From Paraglaciecola sp. L1A13 (lineage in GTDB: Bacteria > Pseudomonadota > Gammaproteobacteria > Enterobacterales > Alteromonadaceae), in the NCBI RefSeq assembly GCF_009796745.1, contig NZ_CP047024.1:744001-808000 (forward strand): a stretch of 64,000 bases of DNA, written 5' to 3'. The notes under the pieces are model-generated. The model was not told where the DNA came from, searched no databases, and saw only the letters and a list, made by a program, of their open reading frames with translations. A program made the position numbers and the translations under genes. Positions 43,630-53,200 of the stretch are shown here, piece after piece (within the stretch, counting starts at the first letter, position 1; each line of letters begins with the position of its first letter).

Positions 43630-44604
43630 TTAGGTGTTGGCAATTGCCTGCAGTATATCTTGCATTTGATGTTGCAATATTAAGCTGGTGGACAATGGCA
43701 TTAATGCTGCTTCTTGTTGATCTGCAAGAATGCTTTTACTGGCAGCATCGATTTGAAATTCGAATCCTGAACCACTGCGCTGTTCGTTAAATTCATCGAC
43801 TTTATCGTCAATTACGTAAAGTGCGCAATGATCGGCCCGCCAGAAGTTCGCTATGTCGATGTAACCTTTCTCACCAATGATATACGCGGAATTCTGTAGC
43901 TTAGCTCTGAAAGAACACGCCAAAGTGGCGGTTGCATCGCGATACTGAGCCAAAATAGTCAGGTCATCTTCCACCCCTGTTTTTGCTCGGCGATGACGAT
44001 ATTGGCAATGTACAGGCTGTTGGCCAATAAAATGCTGGGCGATAGCTAAGGTATATATCCCCATATCTAATAAGCAACCACCGGCGAGCTCCGGGTTGTA
44101 CATGCGGTCGCCTTCTACCCATTTTACCGGATAGCCGAAATCCGCTTTTACATGGACAATCGCACCAATTCTGCCGCTATCAGCCCACTTTTTGGCTTGT
44201 ATAATGGTAGGCAGAAAATAGGTCCACATGCCTTCCATTAAAAAACAGTTGTTTTCTGCTGCGATATTAATAAGTTGCTGACATTGCTCAGGATTAATCG
44301 TAATTGGCTTCTCACATAAGACGTGTTTTCCTGCGGATAACGCGGCTTTAGCTTGTTCAAAATGAAGAGTGTGCGGCGTAGCGATATAAATTGCGTCGAC
44401 CTCCGCATGGGTATATAAGGCCTGATATCCCTCTAAAGCGATAGGAATTTGATAGGTATTAGCAAAAGACTTTGCGGAATCAATTTTACGCGCAGCAACA
44501 GCTATTAGTTCAGCGTATTTGGCATGGCTAATATCTTGGCAAAACGTATGAGCAATGCGCCCCGCACCCAAGACTCCCCAACGCACTTTTTTATGATTGT
44601 TCAC
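43630..44604 (-). CDS. Gfo/Idh/MocA family oxidoreductase
   Basis: A 324-residue protein with a GTG start at 44604. An N-terminal Rossmann domain (RWGVLGAGRIAHTFCQDI) is followed by AIYIATPHTLHFEQAK and the conserved CEKPITIN with the catalytic-type Lys. The C-terminal dimerisation domain holds GGCLLDMGIYTLAIAQ. Members oxidise or reduce sugars and related compounds with NAD(P)H, for example dihydrodiol or xylose dehydrogenase types. The substrate is unknown. It is a single gene, convergent with the RbgA-like gene. Confidence 0.88.
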   Translation of the reverse strand: MNNHKKVRWGVLGAGRIAHTFCQDISHAKYAELIAVAARKIDSAKSFANTYQIPIALEGYQALYTHAEVDAIYIATPHTLHFEQAKAALSAGKHVLCEKPITINPEQCQQLINIAAENNCFLMEGMWTYFLPTIIQAKKWADSGRIGAIVHVKADFGYPVKWVEGDRMYNPELAGGCLLDMGIYTLAIAQHFIGQQPVHCQYRHRRAKTGVEDDLTILAQYRDATATLACSFRAKLQNSAYIIGEKGYIDIANFWRADHCALYVIDDKVDEFNEQRSGSGFEFQIDAASKSILADQQEAALMPLSTSLILQHQMQDILQAIANT

Positions 44605-44840
44605 GTTTCAACACACCTAGTTTTGATTTAACCTCAAGGGTACCTTTTGATATGGTCTAAGGCATTTGCGTTTTTTCATATGGAATGATCGATTCAAGTT
44701 ATTTACGCGTTTCGGTAAAACTAACGGGTATGCAGGAAAATACCTAAGTATCGCCTTACAGATTTTTCTTTCGCCGAGAATGGCGTTTAATGGTCTCAAC
44801 GAAACGAGATAATCATTTATAAGAACCCGAGGAATTGACC

Positions 44841-45236
44841 ATGTTGAAAATAGTTAAAACTTCTATCGCTATCATCGCCACATCACTGATGATGACAGGC
44901 GCCGCACAAGCAGACGTGGCGGAAGCTCTACAAAATATTTGTACGATAGTAAAAGCAGATGATAAAGGTGAATTACGCAAAAAAATGAAGCGTGTACAGT
45001 CTGACTATCGCCTGAAACTACAAGATTATTATGCAGGTATTTCTTGTGGTGGCAACAGCTTAATCCGCACGGCTATGCTTAGCGATGCTGTGGAAGCAGG
45101 AACACTATTAGTGAAAAAAATGCCAAAGAGTGATTTATCTTCACCTGAGCAAGACGGCAAAACCGTTATCGCTTGGGCTGCTGAAAACGGTCTAAATGCT
45201 TCTCCTATTATGAGCGCACTGAACGACCGTATTTAA
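44841..45236 (+). CDS. DUF3718 family exported protein
   Basis: The start is set at the ATG at 44841, with GAGGA upstream; a TTG two codons earlier is less likely. The 131-residue protein has a signal peptide ending AQA-D (LMMTGAAQADVAEAL). The rest has the DUF3718 pattern: LQNICTIVKADDKGELRKKM and YAGISCGGNSLIRTA, with two cysteines that could pair. It is a small periplasmic family common in Alteromonadales; its function is unknown. Confidence 0.8.
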   Translation: MLKIVKTSIAIIATSLMMTGAAQADVAEALQNICTIVKADDKGELRKKMKRVQSDYRLKLQDYYAGISCGGNSLIRTAMLSDAVEAGTLLVKKMPKSDLSSPEQDGKTVIAWAAENGLNASPIMSALNDRI

Positions 45237-45327
45237 TCAATACACTCTCGCCATTACGCTTTTGCAGCGTGTGGACGACAACAGTTTCAACATGGTAAGC
45301 AGGTAGCGCTACCTGCTCCTTTAAAAG

Positions 45328-45352
45328 TAGCCCCGTTAGGGGCTATTTTTTT
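45328..45352 (+). terminator. Intrinsic terminator after the DUF3718 gene
   Basis: TAGCCCC / GGGGCTA, a perfect 7-bp stem with the tetraloop GTTA, is followed by seven T. It is 92 bp after the stop. Confidence 0.9.
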
Positions 45353-45585
45353 GTCTACTCGCCGCGCAACCTATTTTCTCATCATCTATATTCCTCTAAT
45401 GTGTACCTTAAGCCGTTACCACTTAGCGATGCACAGCAAATACACGTTTTCTTATAGTAATAAGTACAATAAGCTGACATCTTATCTTCTACTTAGCTAA
45501 AAATATTGTTAACGTTTCACGCGACATATTGGCAATAACAGTATTATTTCGGTGACATTAACCATTTGAAGTGAGACCCAACCTT

Positions 45586-46056
45586 ATGATAACAAAGACA
45601 CTATCATTCCTTATTGCAGGGTTAATGTGCGTGCTAAGCAGCCTATCAACTCAGGCATTGGCAGAAACTGATCCGCAGGGGTTAAAAAAAGAACCTGATA
45701 TTTTGCAAACTCAAGTAGTAACTCGTCAGCAAGCTCAAGTTAGTCATTACGACGGCGCGGTTTTTTATAGTTATTTTGTGGGTGATACGGTAGGAAGTAC
45801 AGGTGCGATAGCCGGAATGGCAGTGATTGAGCCGGGGTACGAAATTCATCCACCTCACGTACATGTCGATGAAGAGTATTTGAATGTGGTTTCAGGTAAT
45901 GGTCAATGGAGCGTTAACGGAGAAACTTTCCCTGCTAATACAGGAGATATGCTCTATGTTGCGCCGAATGATTCCCACGGTATTTTTAATAGCGGTAAAA
46001 TCCCATTAGTTTTTGTCGTTAGCCGTTGGAAAAGCCAACAACCTAGCAGTGAGTAA
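45586..46056 (+). CDS. Exported single-domain cupin protein
   Basis: The start is set at the ATG at 45586 (MITKTLSFLIAGLMC); a GTG five codons earlier is possible. The 156-residue protein has a signal peptide ending near QALAE. The cupin motif is G-x-x-I-H-x-P-H-V-H-V-D-E-E-Y, with His and Glu positioned to bind a metal. A second motif (GDMLYVAPNDSHGIFN) supplies the last His. It is probably a periplasmic metal-dependent enzyme or binding protein. The substrate is unknown. It is not KdgF-like in having a signal peptide. Confidence 0.78.
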   Translation: MITKTLSFLIAGLMCVLSSLSTQALAETDPQGLKKEPDILQTQVVTRQQAQVSHYDGAVFYSYFVGDTVGSTGAIAGMAVIEPGYEIHPPHVHVDEEYLNVVSGNGQWSVNGETFPANTGDMLYVAPNDSHGIFNSGKIPLVFVVSRWKSQQPSSE

Positions 46057-46249
46057 TGAACGTTAAAAACACTGAATAACTGATAAAGTTGTTGTTTCTA
46101 TTTACTGTTAATCAGTCAAAATTCACCCTATTATAACTATGGTTGCAATCCTACTTTCGTCAGTTAATAGTGCGCTAGTCAATACTGCGTGGAGTGTGGT
46201 ATTTTGAGTTATTCAATATTGTTAAGGTTCGGGTACTAAGGGATAACTA

Positions 46250-48136
46250 TTGGCCAAGATTGCATGGTTCTGTTTTTTATTGTTTGTTGGAACAATTCAT
46301 AGCGCAATTGCTGCCGAGCCTGTGGTTTCAAAATTTTCCGAGCAGTACCAAGCACTCACATTAAAACTGACTACTGAACCTCAACAGGTTCTCACAGAAT
46401 TACTTGATTCGCCGCCAGCAGTAGAGGCGGATAGTACTGAAAAAGCAGAATATTACGCTATTTTAAGTGATACCTATTACGCCTTAACGCATCCGCAAGA
46501 CGCAGTTGAAAGTGTTCGAAAAGGTCTGTTATACGTTACCCAAAAATCTGAACCTTGGCTATATCATAATCTTAGGTTGATTGAAGCGTCCGCTTTAGAA
46601 ATGGCGGGTAAGCCCTTCGATGGATTAAAAATTGTCAATGAAGCTATCTTGTGGGCAAAAGTAAATGTTGACGAAGATACATACTTACTTGGGTTATATG
46701 TACGTGGTTCGCTGTTTATCACCTTAAATGAATATAGTGCTGCTGCTGAGAATTTCCTCGAAGCTTATAACCGCACTACACATGAGTATGGCAAAATATC
46801 TAAAGCTAATATTGCCGCCATGTTAGGCGTTATGTACGACAATCGTGGCGACTATCAGTTAGCGATTCCTTATTTTGCCGAAGCCGTTGCCCACGCTCGT
46901 AAAAATAATGAGCCACTGAATCTTAGTATTGTTCTATATGGGTTAGGTTCTGCTAATTTCTATGCTGGTAACATAACGATAGGCGAGGCACAGCTTACTG
47001 AATCTGCGGTTATTGCTCAATCTTTAGGGGATGAGCAAGGTGTGGGCTATGCGTTAATGAAGTTGGCTCAAATTAGTATTGCGCAACAGGACTATGCGCT
47101 TGCAGAAAAACAGTTGCAAAAAGCAGCGGATATATTTGCCCGAACCGAAAATGCGCCTATGGATTTTCAAGTTGCGCGCAGTTTATTGGTTGTCGCTCTG
47201 GCCTCCGGTGACTATGAAAAAGCTCAGGAGTATCGGGATCATGCAATGCGCTTGTTAGATCCGCAAACAATGCCATCTGATGCAATTCAATTGGCTACCC
47301 TGGAGGGGCGTCTGGCAGCAGGACAAGGGGATTTCGCCCAAGCCTATGGCCATGTGTCCCGGGCGCTAGCACTCAGCGAGTTGTACAATGAAAATCGGAG
47401 TTCGGAGCAGGTACATCGAATACGCGCGATATATGAAGTACGAGAATCAGAGCAAGCGAATCGTTTGCTTGAGCATCAGAATCGAAGTCAACGATTTGCC
47501 TTAGAAGCACAAGAGCAGCGTAATGTGTACTTGTGGTCTTTTAGTGGTATTGCGCTTTTAGTTTGCTGTTTATTAGGTGTAATGATTTTTCGAGTTAAGG
47601 CCCAAAGTCGGGCGCTATCAACCCTGGCGATTACTGACCATTTGACTGGGCTATATAATCGTCGCCATATTATCGAACAATTAAATAGACAGGTTAGCGC
47701 TGCTCAGCGTTACCATTATGATTTGTGCGTAGCGATTATTGATCTAGATTTCTTTAAGAAAATAAACGATAGCTATGGCCATGCAGTGGGAGATAAAGTA
47801 TTGGTTGCGTTCAGCCAAGTATGCAGCGACAACCTGCGAAATACTGATTTGATTGGACGCATTGGTGGTGAAGAGTTTTTAGTGGTGTTACCCCACACGT
47901 CATTGCAGGATGGGTACAGCACGCTGGATGCTTTACGCAGAAAAATGGCAAATGTAAGTGAACTCGTTGGTATCAACGAGTTCACAATCAGTGCTTCAAT
48001 TGGTTTAACCATTAATGCAAAAGACCTTGATGGTATGCAACTTATGGCAAACGCAGACACCGCTTTGTATCTAGCCAAGAGTCAAGGTCGAGACCAAGTC
48101 GTAGTACATCCAACGAGCTCATCAATTAGTTCTTAA
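46250..48136 (+). CDS. TPR-repeat diguanylate cyclase (GGDEF), membrane-anchored
   Basis: A 628-residue protein with a TTG start (AAGGG 8 bases upstream); the next in-frame Met lies far inside, beyond the signal peptide. It has a signal peptide to about residue 22 and TPR-like repeats in the periplasmic part. A coiled segment is followed by a TM helix (SFSGIALLVCCLLGVMIF, about 427-446) and a C-terminal GGDEF domain. The active site reads GGEEF, with RNTD five residues before it as an I-site (RxxD) for product inhibition. It makes cyclic-di-GMP in response to a periplasmic signal. polB follows after 19 bp. Confidence 0.92.
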   Translation: MAKIAWFCFLLFVGTIHSAIAAEPVVSKFSEQYQALTLKLTTEPQQVLTELLDSPPAVEADSTEKAEYYAILSDTYYALTHPQDAVESVRKGLLYVTQKSEPWLYHNLRLIEASALEMAGKPFDGLKIVNEAILWAKVNVDEDTYLLGLYVRGSLFITLNEYSAAAENFLEAYNRTTHEYGKISKANIAAMLGVMYDNRGDYQLAIPYFAEAVAHARKNNEPLNLSIVLYGLGSANFYAGNITIGEAQLTESAVIAQSLGDEQGVGYALMKLAQISIAQQDYALAEKQLQKAADIFARTENAPMDFQVARSLLVVALASGDYEKAQEYRDHAMRLLDPQTMPSDAIQLATLEGRLAAGQGDFAQAYGHVSRALALSELYNENRSSEQVHRIRAIYEVRESEQANRLLEHQNRSQRFALEAQEQRNVYLWSFSGIALLVCCLLGVMIFRVKAQSRALSTLAITDHLTGLYNRRHIIEQLNRQVSAAQRYHYDLCVAIIDLDFFKKINDSYGHAVGDKVLVAFSQVCSDNLRNTDLIGRIGGEEFLVVLPHTSLQDGYSTLDALRRKMANVSELVGINEFTISASIGLTINAKDLDGMQLMANADTALYLAKSQGRDQVVVHPTSSSISS

Positions 48137-48155
48137 TCAGGTTTGCCAGCATATT

Positions 48156-50516
48156 ATGGGAAATACAAATCGAGGGTTTATTCTTACCTCGGATCAACGG
48201 GATATCGCGGGTAAAAGCTATCTAGAATTTTGGTTAGTGAGTGCTGACGGGCCAATCAAAGTCAGTACCGCTGCACAACAAGCGTTGTTTTTTATTAGTC
48301 AGCAAGACGTCGCCCAAGTGCAAGACATTTTGGCGCAAAGCAATATACCAAGCACATTTAAAGCCTTGTCGCTAAGGCGCTTCGATCAACAAAGCGTTTG
48401 CGCTGTCTATTTCTCGCGGACTCAGCAAGCCTACGCGGCAAAAGAACGCTTGCGGGTGCAGGGGGTAGAATGCTATGAAGCAGATATTCGCTTAGCTGAT
48501 CGCTACCTTATGGAACGTTTTATATATGCCAGTGCAGATATCATTGGGCATAAGCAAGCGGCAGGCGATTTCCCTAGCTATACCAAAAGCCAGCTAAAGC
48601 CTGCACAGTACACACCTATTTTTTCTGTATTGTCGATTGATATCGAATGTAGCGAGCATGGGGAGCTATACTCCATAGGGTTGGTCAGCGCGGATTACCA
48701 AAAAGTATTGATGATCGGTGAAGCTCAAGAAGGACCCGCGTGGATTGAGTGGCTTGATGACGAAAAAACGCTTATTAAACAATTCGTTCATGAGGTGCAA
48801 CGCTTAGACCCCGACATTTTGATTGGCTGGAACGTGGTGAATTTTGACTTTCGCTTGCTGATAGAACGAGCCCAGCGTTACGGTTTAAAGCTCACTTTAG
48901 GGCGCGGTAACGAAGCGGTTTATTGGCGTGATGCCCCTAATGAAGTGAATCAAGGGTATATCAGTATGCCGGGTCGTGTGGTAATCGATGGTATTGATGC
49001 GCTTAAAACCGCTACCTATCAATTTAGCAGCTTTAGCTTAGAGTTTGTTGCTCAAACCTTGCTGGGTAAAGGCAAGTTGAGTGAAGATGTGGATGACCGT
49101 TTAGCACAAATTAAATATGACTTTTTACATAACAAAGTCAAATTAGCGGAATACAACTTACAAGACTGTCAGTTGGTTTTAGATATTTTTGCTAAAACCA
49201 AAGTATTGGACTTTCTTACGCTACGCAGCCAATTGACGGGTTTAGAATTAAATCGAGTCGGAGGCTCGGTAGCTGCGTTTATAAACTTGTACTTACCTAA
49301 ATTACACCGTGCGGGGTATATATCACCTAACCGACCAGTCGACGGTGGTCTAGCCAGTCCTGGCGGCTACGTTATGACCTCGCAGCCCGGCTTATATCGC
49401 AATGTACTGGTGCTGGACTTTAAAAGCCTGTATCCATCAATTATTCGCACCTTCAAGATTGACCCATTAGGGTTAGTGGAAGGGTTACGCCAACCAGAAG
49501 AAGCAATTCAAGGCTTCAAAGATGCGCTTTTTAGCCGCGAACAGCACTTTCTACCTGATATTATTACTTCGCTGTGGCAACAACGTGATACTGCAAAGCG
49601 TCACCATGATGGAGCGCGTTCCCAAGCCATTAAGATTTTAATGAATTCATTTTATGGGGTGTTAGGTTCAGGTGGTTGCCCATTTTACGATACTCGGCTG
49701 GCTAGCTCTATCACACTGCGCGGTCATGAAATCATGCAAACCACAGCTCGTTGGGTTGAAGATCTCGGCTATCGCGTTATTTATGGTGATACCGATTCCA
49801 TATTTGTATGGTTAGGTGACGATATACAGGCCGCGCAAGGGCACACCGTGGGCACAGAATTACAATGTGAAATTAATCGACGTTGGACGCGAAATATCAC
49901 TGAGCAGCATCAGCTAGAAAGTTACCTCGAAATCGAGTTTGAGACCCAGTTTAGTCGCTTTTTAATGCCGACAATTCGAGGATCTGAACTGGGTAGTAAA
50001 AAACGCTATGCGGGACTCAAACTGAATAAGAACAATGAAGATGAGCTTATATTTAAAGGTTTAGAGTCGGTACGATCCGACTGGACCGATATGGCCAAGG
50101 CATTTCAATTGGCGCTGTATCAAAGGGTGTTTGCCGATAAAGATGTAAAATCTTACATTAGAGAAGTCGTCGCGCAAACACGCAATGGAGAGCTTGATGA
50201 GCAATTGGTATATCATAAACGTATAAGACGCCCCTTATCGCAATACGTCAAAAATATACCACCTCATGTTAAGGCTGCGAGATTGGCGGATGAACATAAT
50301 GCACAACGCAATAAACCACTTCGCTATCAGCACAAAGGGCAAATAGCGTATGTTATTACTTTAAATGGCGCACAACCTATTGAATATCAAAGCAGTGCGT
50401 TAGACTATGAACATTATATTGATAAGCAAATAAGACCTATTGCTGAGAGTATTTTACCATTTATCGGGCTATCATTTAGCGACATAACCAGTGCTCAACT
50501 CGGATTATTTGAGTAA
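48156..50516 (+). CDS. polB: DNA polymerase II (family B)
   Basis: A 786-residue B-family polymerase of normal length for PolB. Exonuclease motifs are present: Exo I (SIDIECS), Exo II (GWNVVNFDFRLL) and Exo III (YNLQDCQLV). Polymerase motif A is DFKSLYPSI (about 422), motif B has KILMNSFYGVLGSGG, and motif C is YGDTDSIFV (about 543). It is a damage-inducible proofreading polymerase in E. coli. I see no obvious LexA box in the short gap before it. The preceding GGDEF gene is only 19 bp away, so the two may be cotranscribed. Confidence 0.95.
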   Translation: MGNTNRGFILTSDQRDIAGKSYLEFWLVSADGPIKVSTAAQQALFFISQQDVAQVQDILAQSNIPSTFKALSLRRFDQQSVCAVYFSRTQQAYAAKERLRVQGVECYEADIRLADRYLMERFIYASADIIGHKQAAGDFPSYTKSQLKPAQYTPIFSVLSIDIECSEHGELYSIGLVSADYQKVLMIGEAQEGPAWIEWLDDEKTLIKQFVHEVQRLDPDILIGWNVVNFDFRLLIERAQRYGLKLTLGRGNEAVYWRDAPNEVNQGYISMPGRVVIDGIDALKTATYQFSSFSLEFVAQTLLGKGKLSEDVDDRLAQIKYDFLHNKVKLAEYNLQDCQLVLDIFAKTKVLDFLTLRSQLTGLELNRVGGSVAAFINLYLPKLHRAGYISPNRPVDGGLASPGGYVMTSQPGLYRNVLVLDFKSLYPSIIRTFKIDPLGLVEGLRQPEEAIQGFKDALFSREQHFLPDIITSLWQQRDTAKRHHDGARSQAIKILMNSFYGVLGSGGCPFYDTRLASSITLRGHEIMQTTARWVEDLGYRVIYGDTDSIFVWLGDDIQAAQGHTVGTELQCEINRRWTRNITEQHQLESYLEIEFETQFSRFLMPTIRGSELGSKKRYAGLKLNKNNEDELIFKGLESVRSDWTDMAKAFQLALYQRVFADKDVKSYIREVVAQTRNGELDEQLVYHKRIRRPLSQYVKNIPPHVKAARLADEHNAQRNKPLRYQHKGQIAYVITLNGAQPIEYQSSALDYEHYIDKQIRPIAESILPFIGLSFSDITSAQLGLFE

Positions 50517-50576
50517 GCTAGTTCACTGTTGGTAAGAGTCAGTCTTTTCAACGGTTTAGGAAGTAAGGGAGTAATA

Positions 50577-50966
50577 GTGCACGCTGTAAATGTATTGATA
50601 ATTGATGATGACGATATTACGCTTACCTTGCTCGAGCATATAGTCGATGAGCTAGTAAGCGGTGAAATATTAGTTTTTTCAAGTAGTATAAAAGCCAATG
50701 CCTTTTTATTAACGGAAGATGCCCAGCGCATAGACCTAGTCATTTGTGATTGGCAAATGCCCAGTGTCAGTGGTATCAAAATATTAGAAACATTGCGCTC
50801 TAAATCGCTAAATTGTCCTTTCCTAATGATTACCGCGATTCCAACCAAAGACTTAGTGATTAGTGCTAAGCGTTTGGGCGTGACCGACTTTATTGCTAAG
50901 CCCTTCAGTTCAGATGACCTGACCCAGAAACTTTCTGTGCTACTAGATAAAATTAGCCAAGCTTAA
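50577..50966 (+). CDS. Single-domain response regulator
   Basis: The start is set at the GTG at 50577, with AAGGGAG five bases upstream; the open frame extends back to 50529 without a good RBS. The 129-residue receiver domain has the acidic patch (LIIDDDD), phospho-Asp in VICDWQMP, Thr in MITAI and Lys in IAKPFS. There is no output domain, as in CheY-like adaptors. No kinase is adjacent; the partner is unknown. Confidence 0.85.
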   Translation: MHAVNVLIIDDDDITLTLLEHIVDELVSGEILVFSSSIKANAFLLTEDAQRIDLVICDWQMPSVSGIKILETLRSKSLNCPFLMITAIPTKDLVISAKRLGVTDFIAKPFSSDDLTQKLSVLLDKISQA

Positions 50967-50986
50967 ACAAAGAGATTTTTTTAATT

Positions 50987-52114
50987 ATGCAGTTTGACAA
51001 CATTATTGATAGAACCCCCTCAAATGCCTATAAATGGGAACGCTACAAAGGTCGAGATATTCTGCCTATGTGGATTGCCGATACTGAATTTCGCTGTGCC
51101 GAACCGATTATTGATGCGCTTAAGTCTCGTGCTGAGCATGGTTTACTTGGCTACACATTGCCCGCACACGCTGAAGGTGCAAATCAGGCCGTTATTAATT
51201 GGATGAATAAGCAATACGGTTGGCAGATTGAACCAGAATGGTTAGTGTGGACCCCTGGAGTGGTGCCAGCTTTCAACGTGGCTTGTAAAGCATATTGTCT
51301 GCCCGGCGACAAAGTCATTGTGCAAACTCCCAATTATCCGCCCATGCTTGCAGCGCCTAAACTCCATGGGCTAACGCGGGCTGATGTACCTACCGTTGAA
51401 GTAGATGGACGGTGGATGCTCGATTTTGATGTACTTGAAAAGCACGCAAAAGATCCGAAATGTACGTTATTCATTCTATGCAACCCCATGAACCCTGTTG
51501 GTAGCATGCTAGACGAAGCACAGTTAACGCGTATCGCCGATATTTGTGCTCAGAACAATGTTATGTTGTGTTCCGACGAAATTCACTGTGATCTAATTTT
51601 AGATACTGAGGCTAAGCACATTCCTGCTGGTAAATTAGCTGCTGCAAAAGACAACTCTGTGACCTTAATGGCGGCCAGTAAAACCTTTAATGTGGCCGGC
51701 CTTGGCACATCATTTGCGATTATTCCTGATGCTAAGGTGCGTCAGCGTTTTAATCAGGCCGCACAAGGATTAGTCCCATGGGTTAATGTAATGGGGTTGG
51801 CTGCGACGCAAGCTGCTTTTACGCAATGTGATGACTGGTTATCCGCGCAATTAGATTATTTGCGCGACAATCGGGATTACCTCGTAGAACACATTAATCA
51901 AATCGACGGACTTCGCGTTCTTGCCCCTCAGGCTACGTTTTTGGCATGGATAGATGCTAGCGGTTTAGGCGTGGCTGACCCACAAGCCTATTTCGAAGAG
52001 AAGGGCATTGGCCCCTCCGCAGGTATAGATTTTGGTGACAAACAATTTGTACGTATTAACTTTGGTTGCCCGCGTTCTCAATTAGAACAAGCTATAGCGT
52101 GCCTTAAAAAGTAA
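50987..52114 (+). CDS. PatB/MalY-type PLP-dependent C-S lyase
   Basis: A 375-residue fold-type I aminotransferase-like enzyme starting MQFDNIIDRTPSNAYKWERY, a hallmark of MalY/PatB. The PLP lysine is in AASKTFNVAGLG, the DEIHCD motif holds the PLP-pyridine Asp, and RINFGCPRS binds the carboxylate. These enzymes cleave cystathionine to homocysteine or act on other cysteine S-conjugates. It is 20 bp downstream of the response-regulator gene and is followed by a strong terminator. Confidence 0.92.
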   Translation: MQFDNIIDRTPSNAYKWERYKGRDILPMWIADTEFRCAEPIIDALKSRAEHGLLGYTLPAHAEGANQAVINWMNKQYGWQIEPEWLVWTPGVVPAFNVACKAYCLPGDKVIVQTPNYPPMLAAPKLHGLTRADVPTVEVDGRWMLDFDVLEKHAKDPKCTLFILCNPMNPVGSMLDEAQLTRIADICAQNNVMLCSDEIHCDLILDTEAKHIPAGKLAAAKDNSVTLMAASKTFNVAGLGTSFAIIPDAKVRQRFNQAAQGLVPWVNVMGLAATQAAFTQCDDWLSAQLDYLRDNRDYLVEHINQIDGLRVLAPQATFLAWIDASGLGVADPQAYFEEKGIGPSAGIDFGDKQFVRINFGCPRSQLEQAIACLKK

Positions 52115-52149
52115 CGCGGTTTTATCTAGCCGTTTAGCTATAAATACTA

Positions 52150-52196
52150 AAAAGCCGCTAACCTCTCATATCATTATGACGGGTTAGCGGCTTTTT
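52150..52196. terminator. Bidirectional intrinsic terminator
   Basis: AAAAGCCGCTAACC pairs perfectly with GGTTAGCGGCTTTT (52150-52163 and 52182-52195), with an 18-base loop. It ends the PatB/MalY gene and could also stop the convergent MarC gene. Confidence 0.9.
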
Positions 52197-52329
52197 ATTG
52201 CGCGGGACTTTATTCATACATCTTGTAGAAATTGAAGCTCACTCTTTGCGTCTTTTGATTACAAATCCAATAAAATACTAGCAGGTAGGTTTTGAGTCAT
52301 GGAGCGGTTTCCCATAACAGGCCAATTTT

Positions 52330-52956
52330 TCAACTCACCTTAGACGAAATAATAATCGCAGCATTTAGGCCCTCTACTAACATTTGAACGCCTATTACCG
52401 CCAGAATAAGCCCCATTAAGCGGGTGACAATGCCAACCCCACTTTCGCCGACGACGTTCAGTATTTTCGAGCTATAAATAAAACAAACGAAAGTCACAAA
52501 ACACAGTATTGAAAATGTAACGAGTGTGGTGGCAATTTCCATCCAGCCACCGGCAGCCGAATAGTTCATGGCGGTTGCTATGGTTCCTGGACCTGCGAGC
52601 AAAGGAACAGCAAGAGGCGATACAGTTATATCAGTATCTGAATTCTCTTGTGCAGTATGCAATTTCGAGTTTGAACCTTGTAGCATGTGGTACCCGATAA
52701 GAAAGACCAAAATCCCTCCGGTGATCCTTAACGCTGGTAGTGTTATACCAAATAAGTGAAAAATAGATTTCCCTAATACCGCAAATATCACAATAATAAA
52801 AAACGTAATAAGCAGAGACTTTGTTGCAATTATCCTCTGTTCAATTTTACTTTTATCGCCTGCCAAGCCAAAAAAGACAGCCGTATTAGCAACAGGATTC
52901 ATAATCGCGAAAAATGCCATAAAAACAGATAAAGCATGCTCAACTAATGGATTCAT
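52330..52956 (-). CDS. MarC family integral membrane protein
   Basis: The start is set at 52956 (MNPLVEHALSVFMAFFAIMNPVAN), with AAGG five bases upstream; the in-frame start at 52986 adds ten poorly conserved residues. The 208-residue protein has six hydrophobic helices with the family motif NPVANTAVFFGLAG. The biochemical function of MarC/UPF0056 proteins is unknown, although the E. coli member was once linked to multiple antibiotic resistance. Confidence 0.9.
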   Translation of the reverse strand: MNPLVEHALSVFMAFFAIMNPVANTAVFFGLAGDKSKIEQRIIATKSLLITFFIIVIFAVLGKSIFHLFGITLPALRITGGILVFLIGYHMLQGSNSKLHTAQENSDTDITVSPLAVPLLAGPGTIATAMNYSAAGGWMEIATTLVTFSILCFVTFVCFIYSSKILNVVGESGVGIVTRLMGLILAVIGVQMLVEGLNAAIIISSKVS

Positions 52957-53200
52957 CTTAGCCTTATATTTTGTAAACCTAGACAAATTGCCAAGTTATA
53001 ATTATTCAGATGCAGCGATATATTTTAAATTAATCGATACTTTGAATTTATAGTGATTTTTGTCATCCTGAGCACCGAGGATTAACGTTAGTTAGGTGAC
53101 ATGGCGTAATCTAAGTGAATGTGCGTTTTTATGATTGATGTTAGTTAATAATGTCTACACATATTTTGCTACATTGCGCCTCACAATTATATTACGGATA

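Noticed and set aside
44617..44799. Open frame of 60 codons between the oxidoreductase and DUF3718 genes
   Set aside because: No ribosome binding site, no family-like sequence and promoter position; treated as chance.
52740..52755. TTATACCAAA as an ExuR/UxuR-like site
   Set aside because: It is inside the MarC coding sequence and only one half matches.
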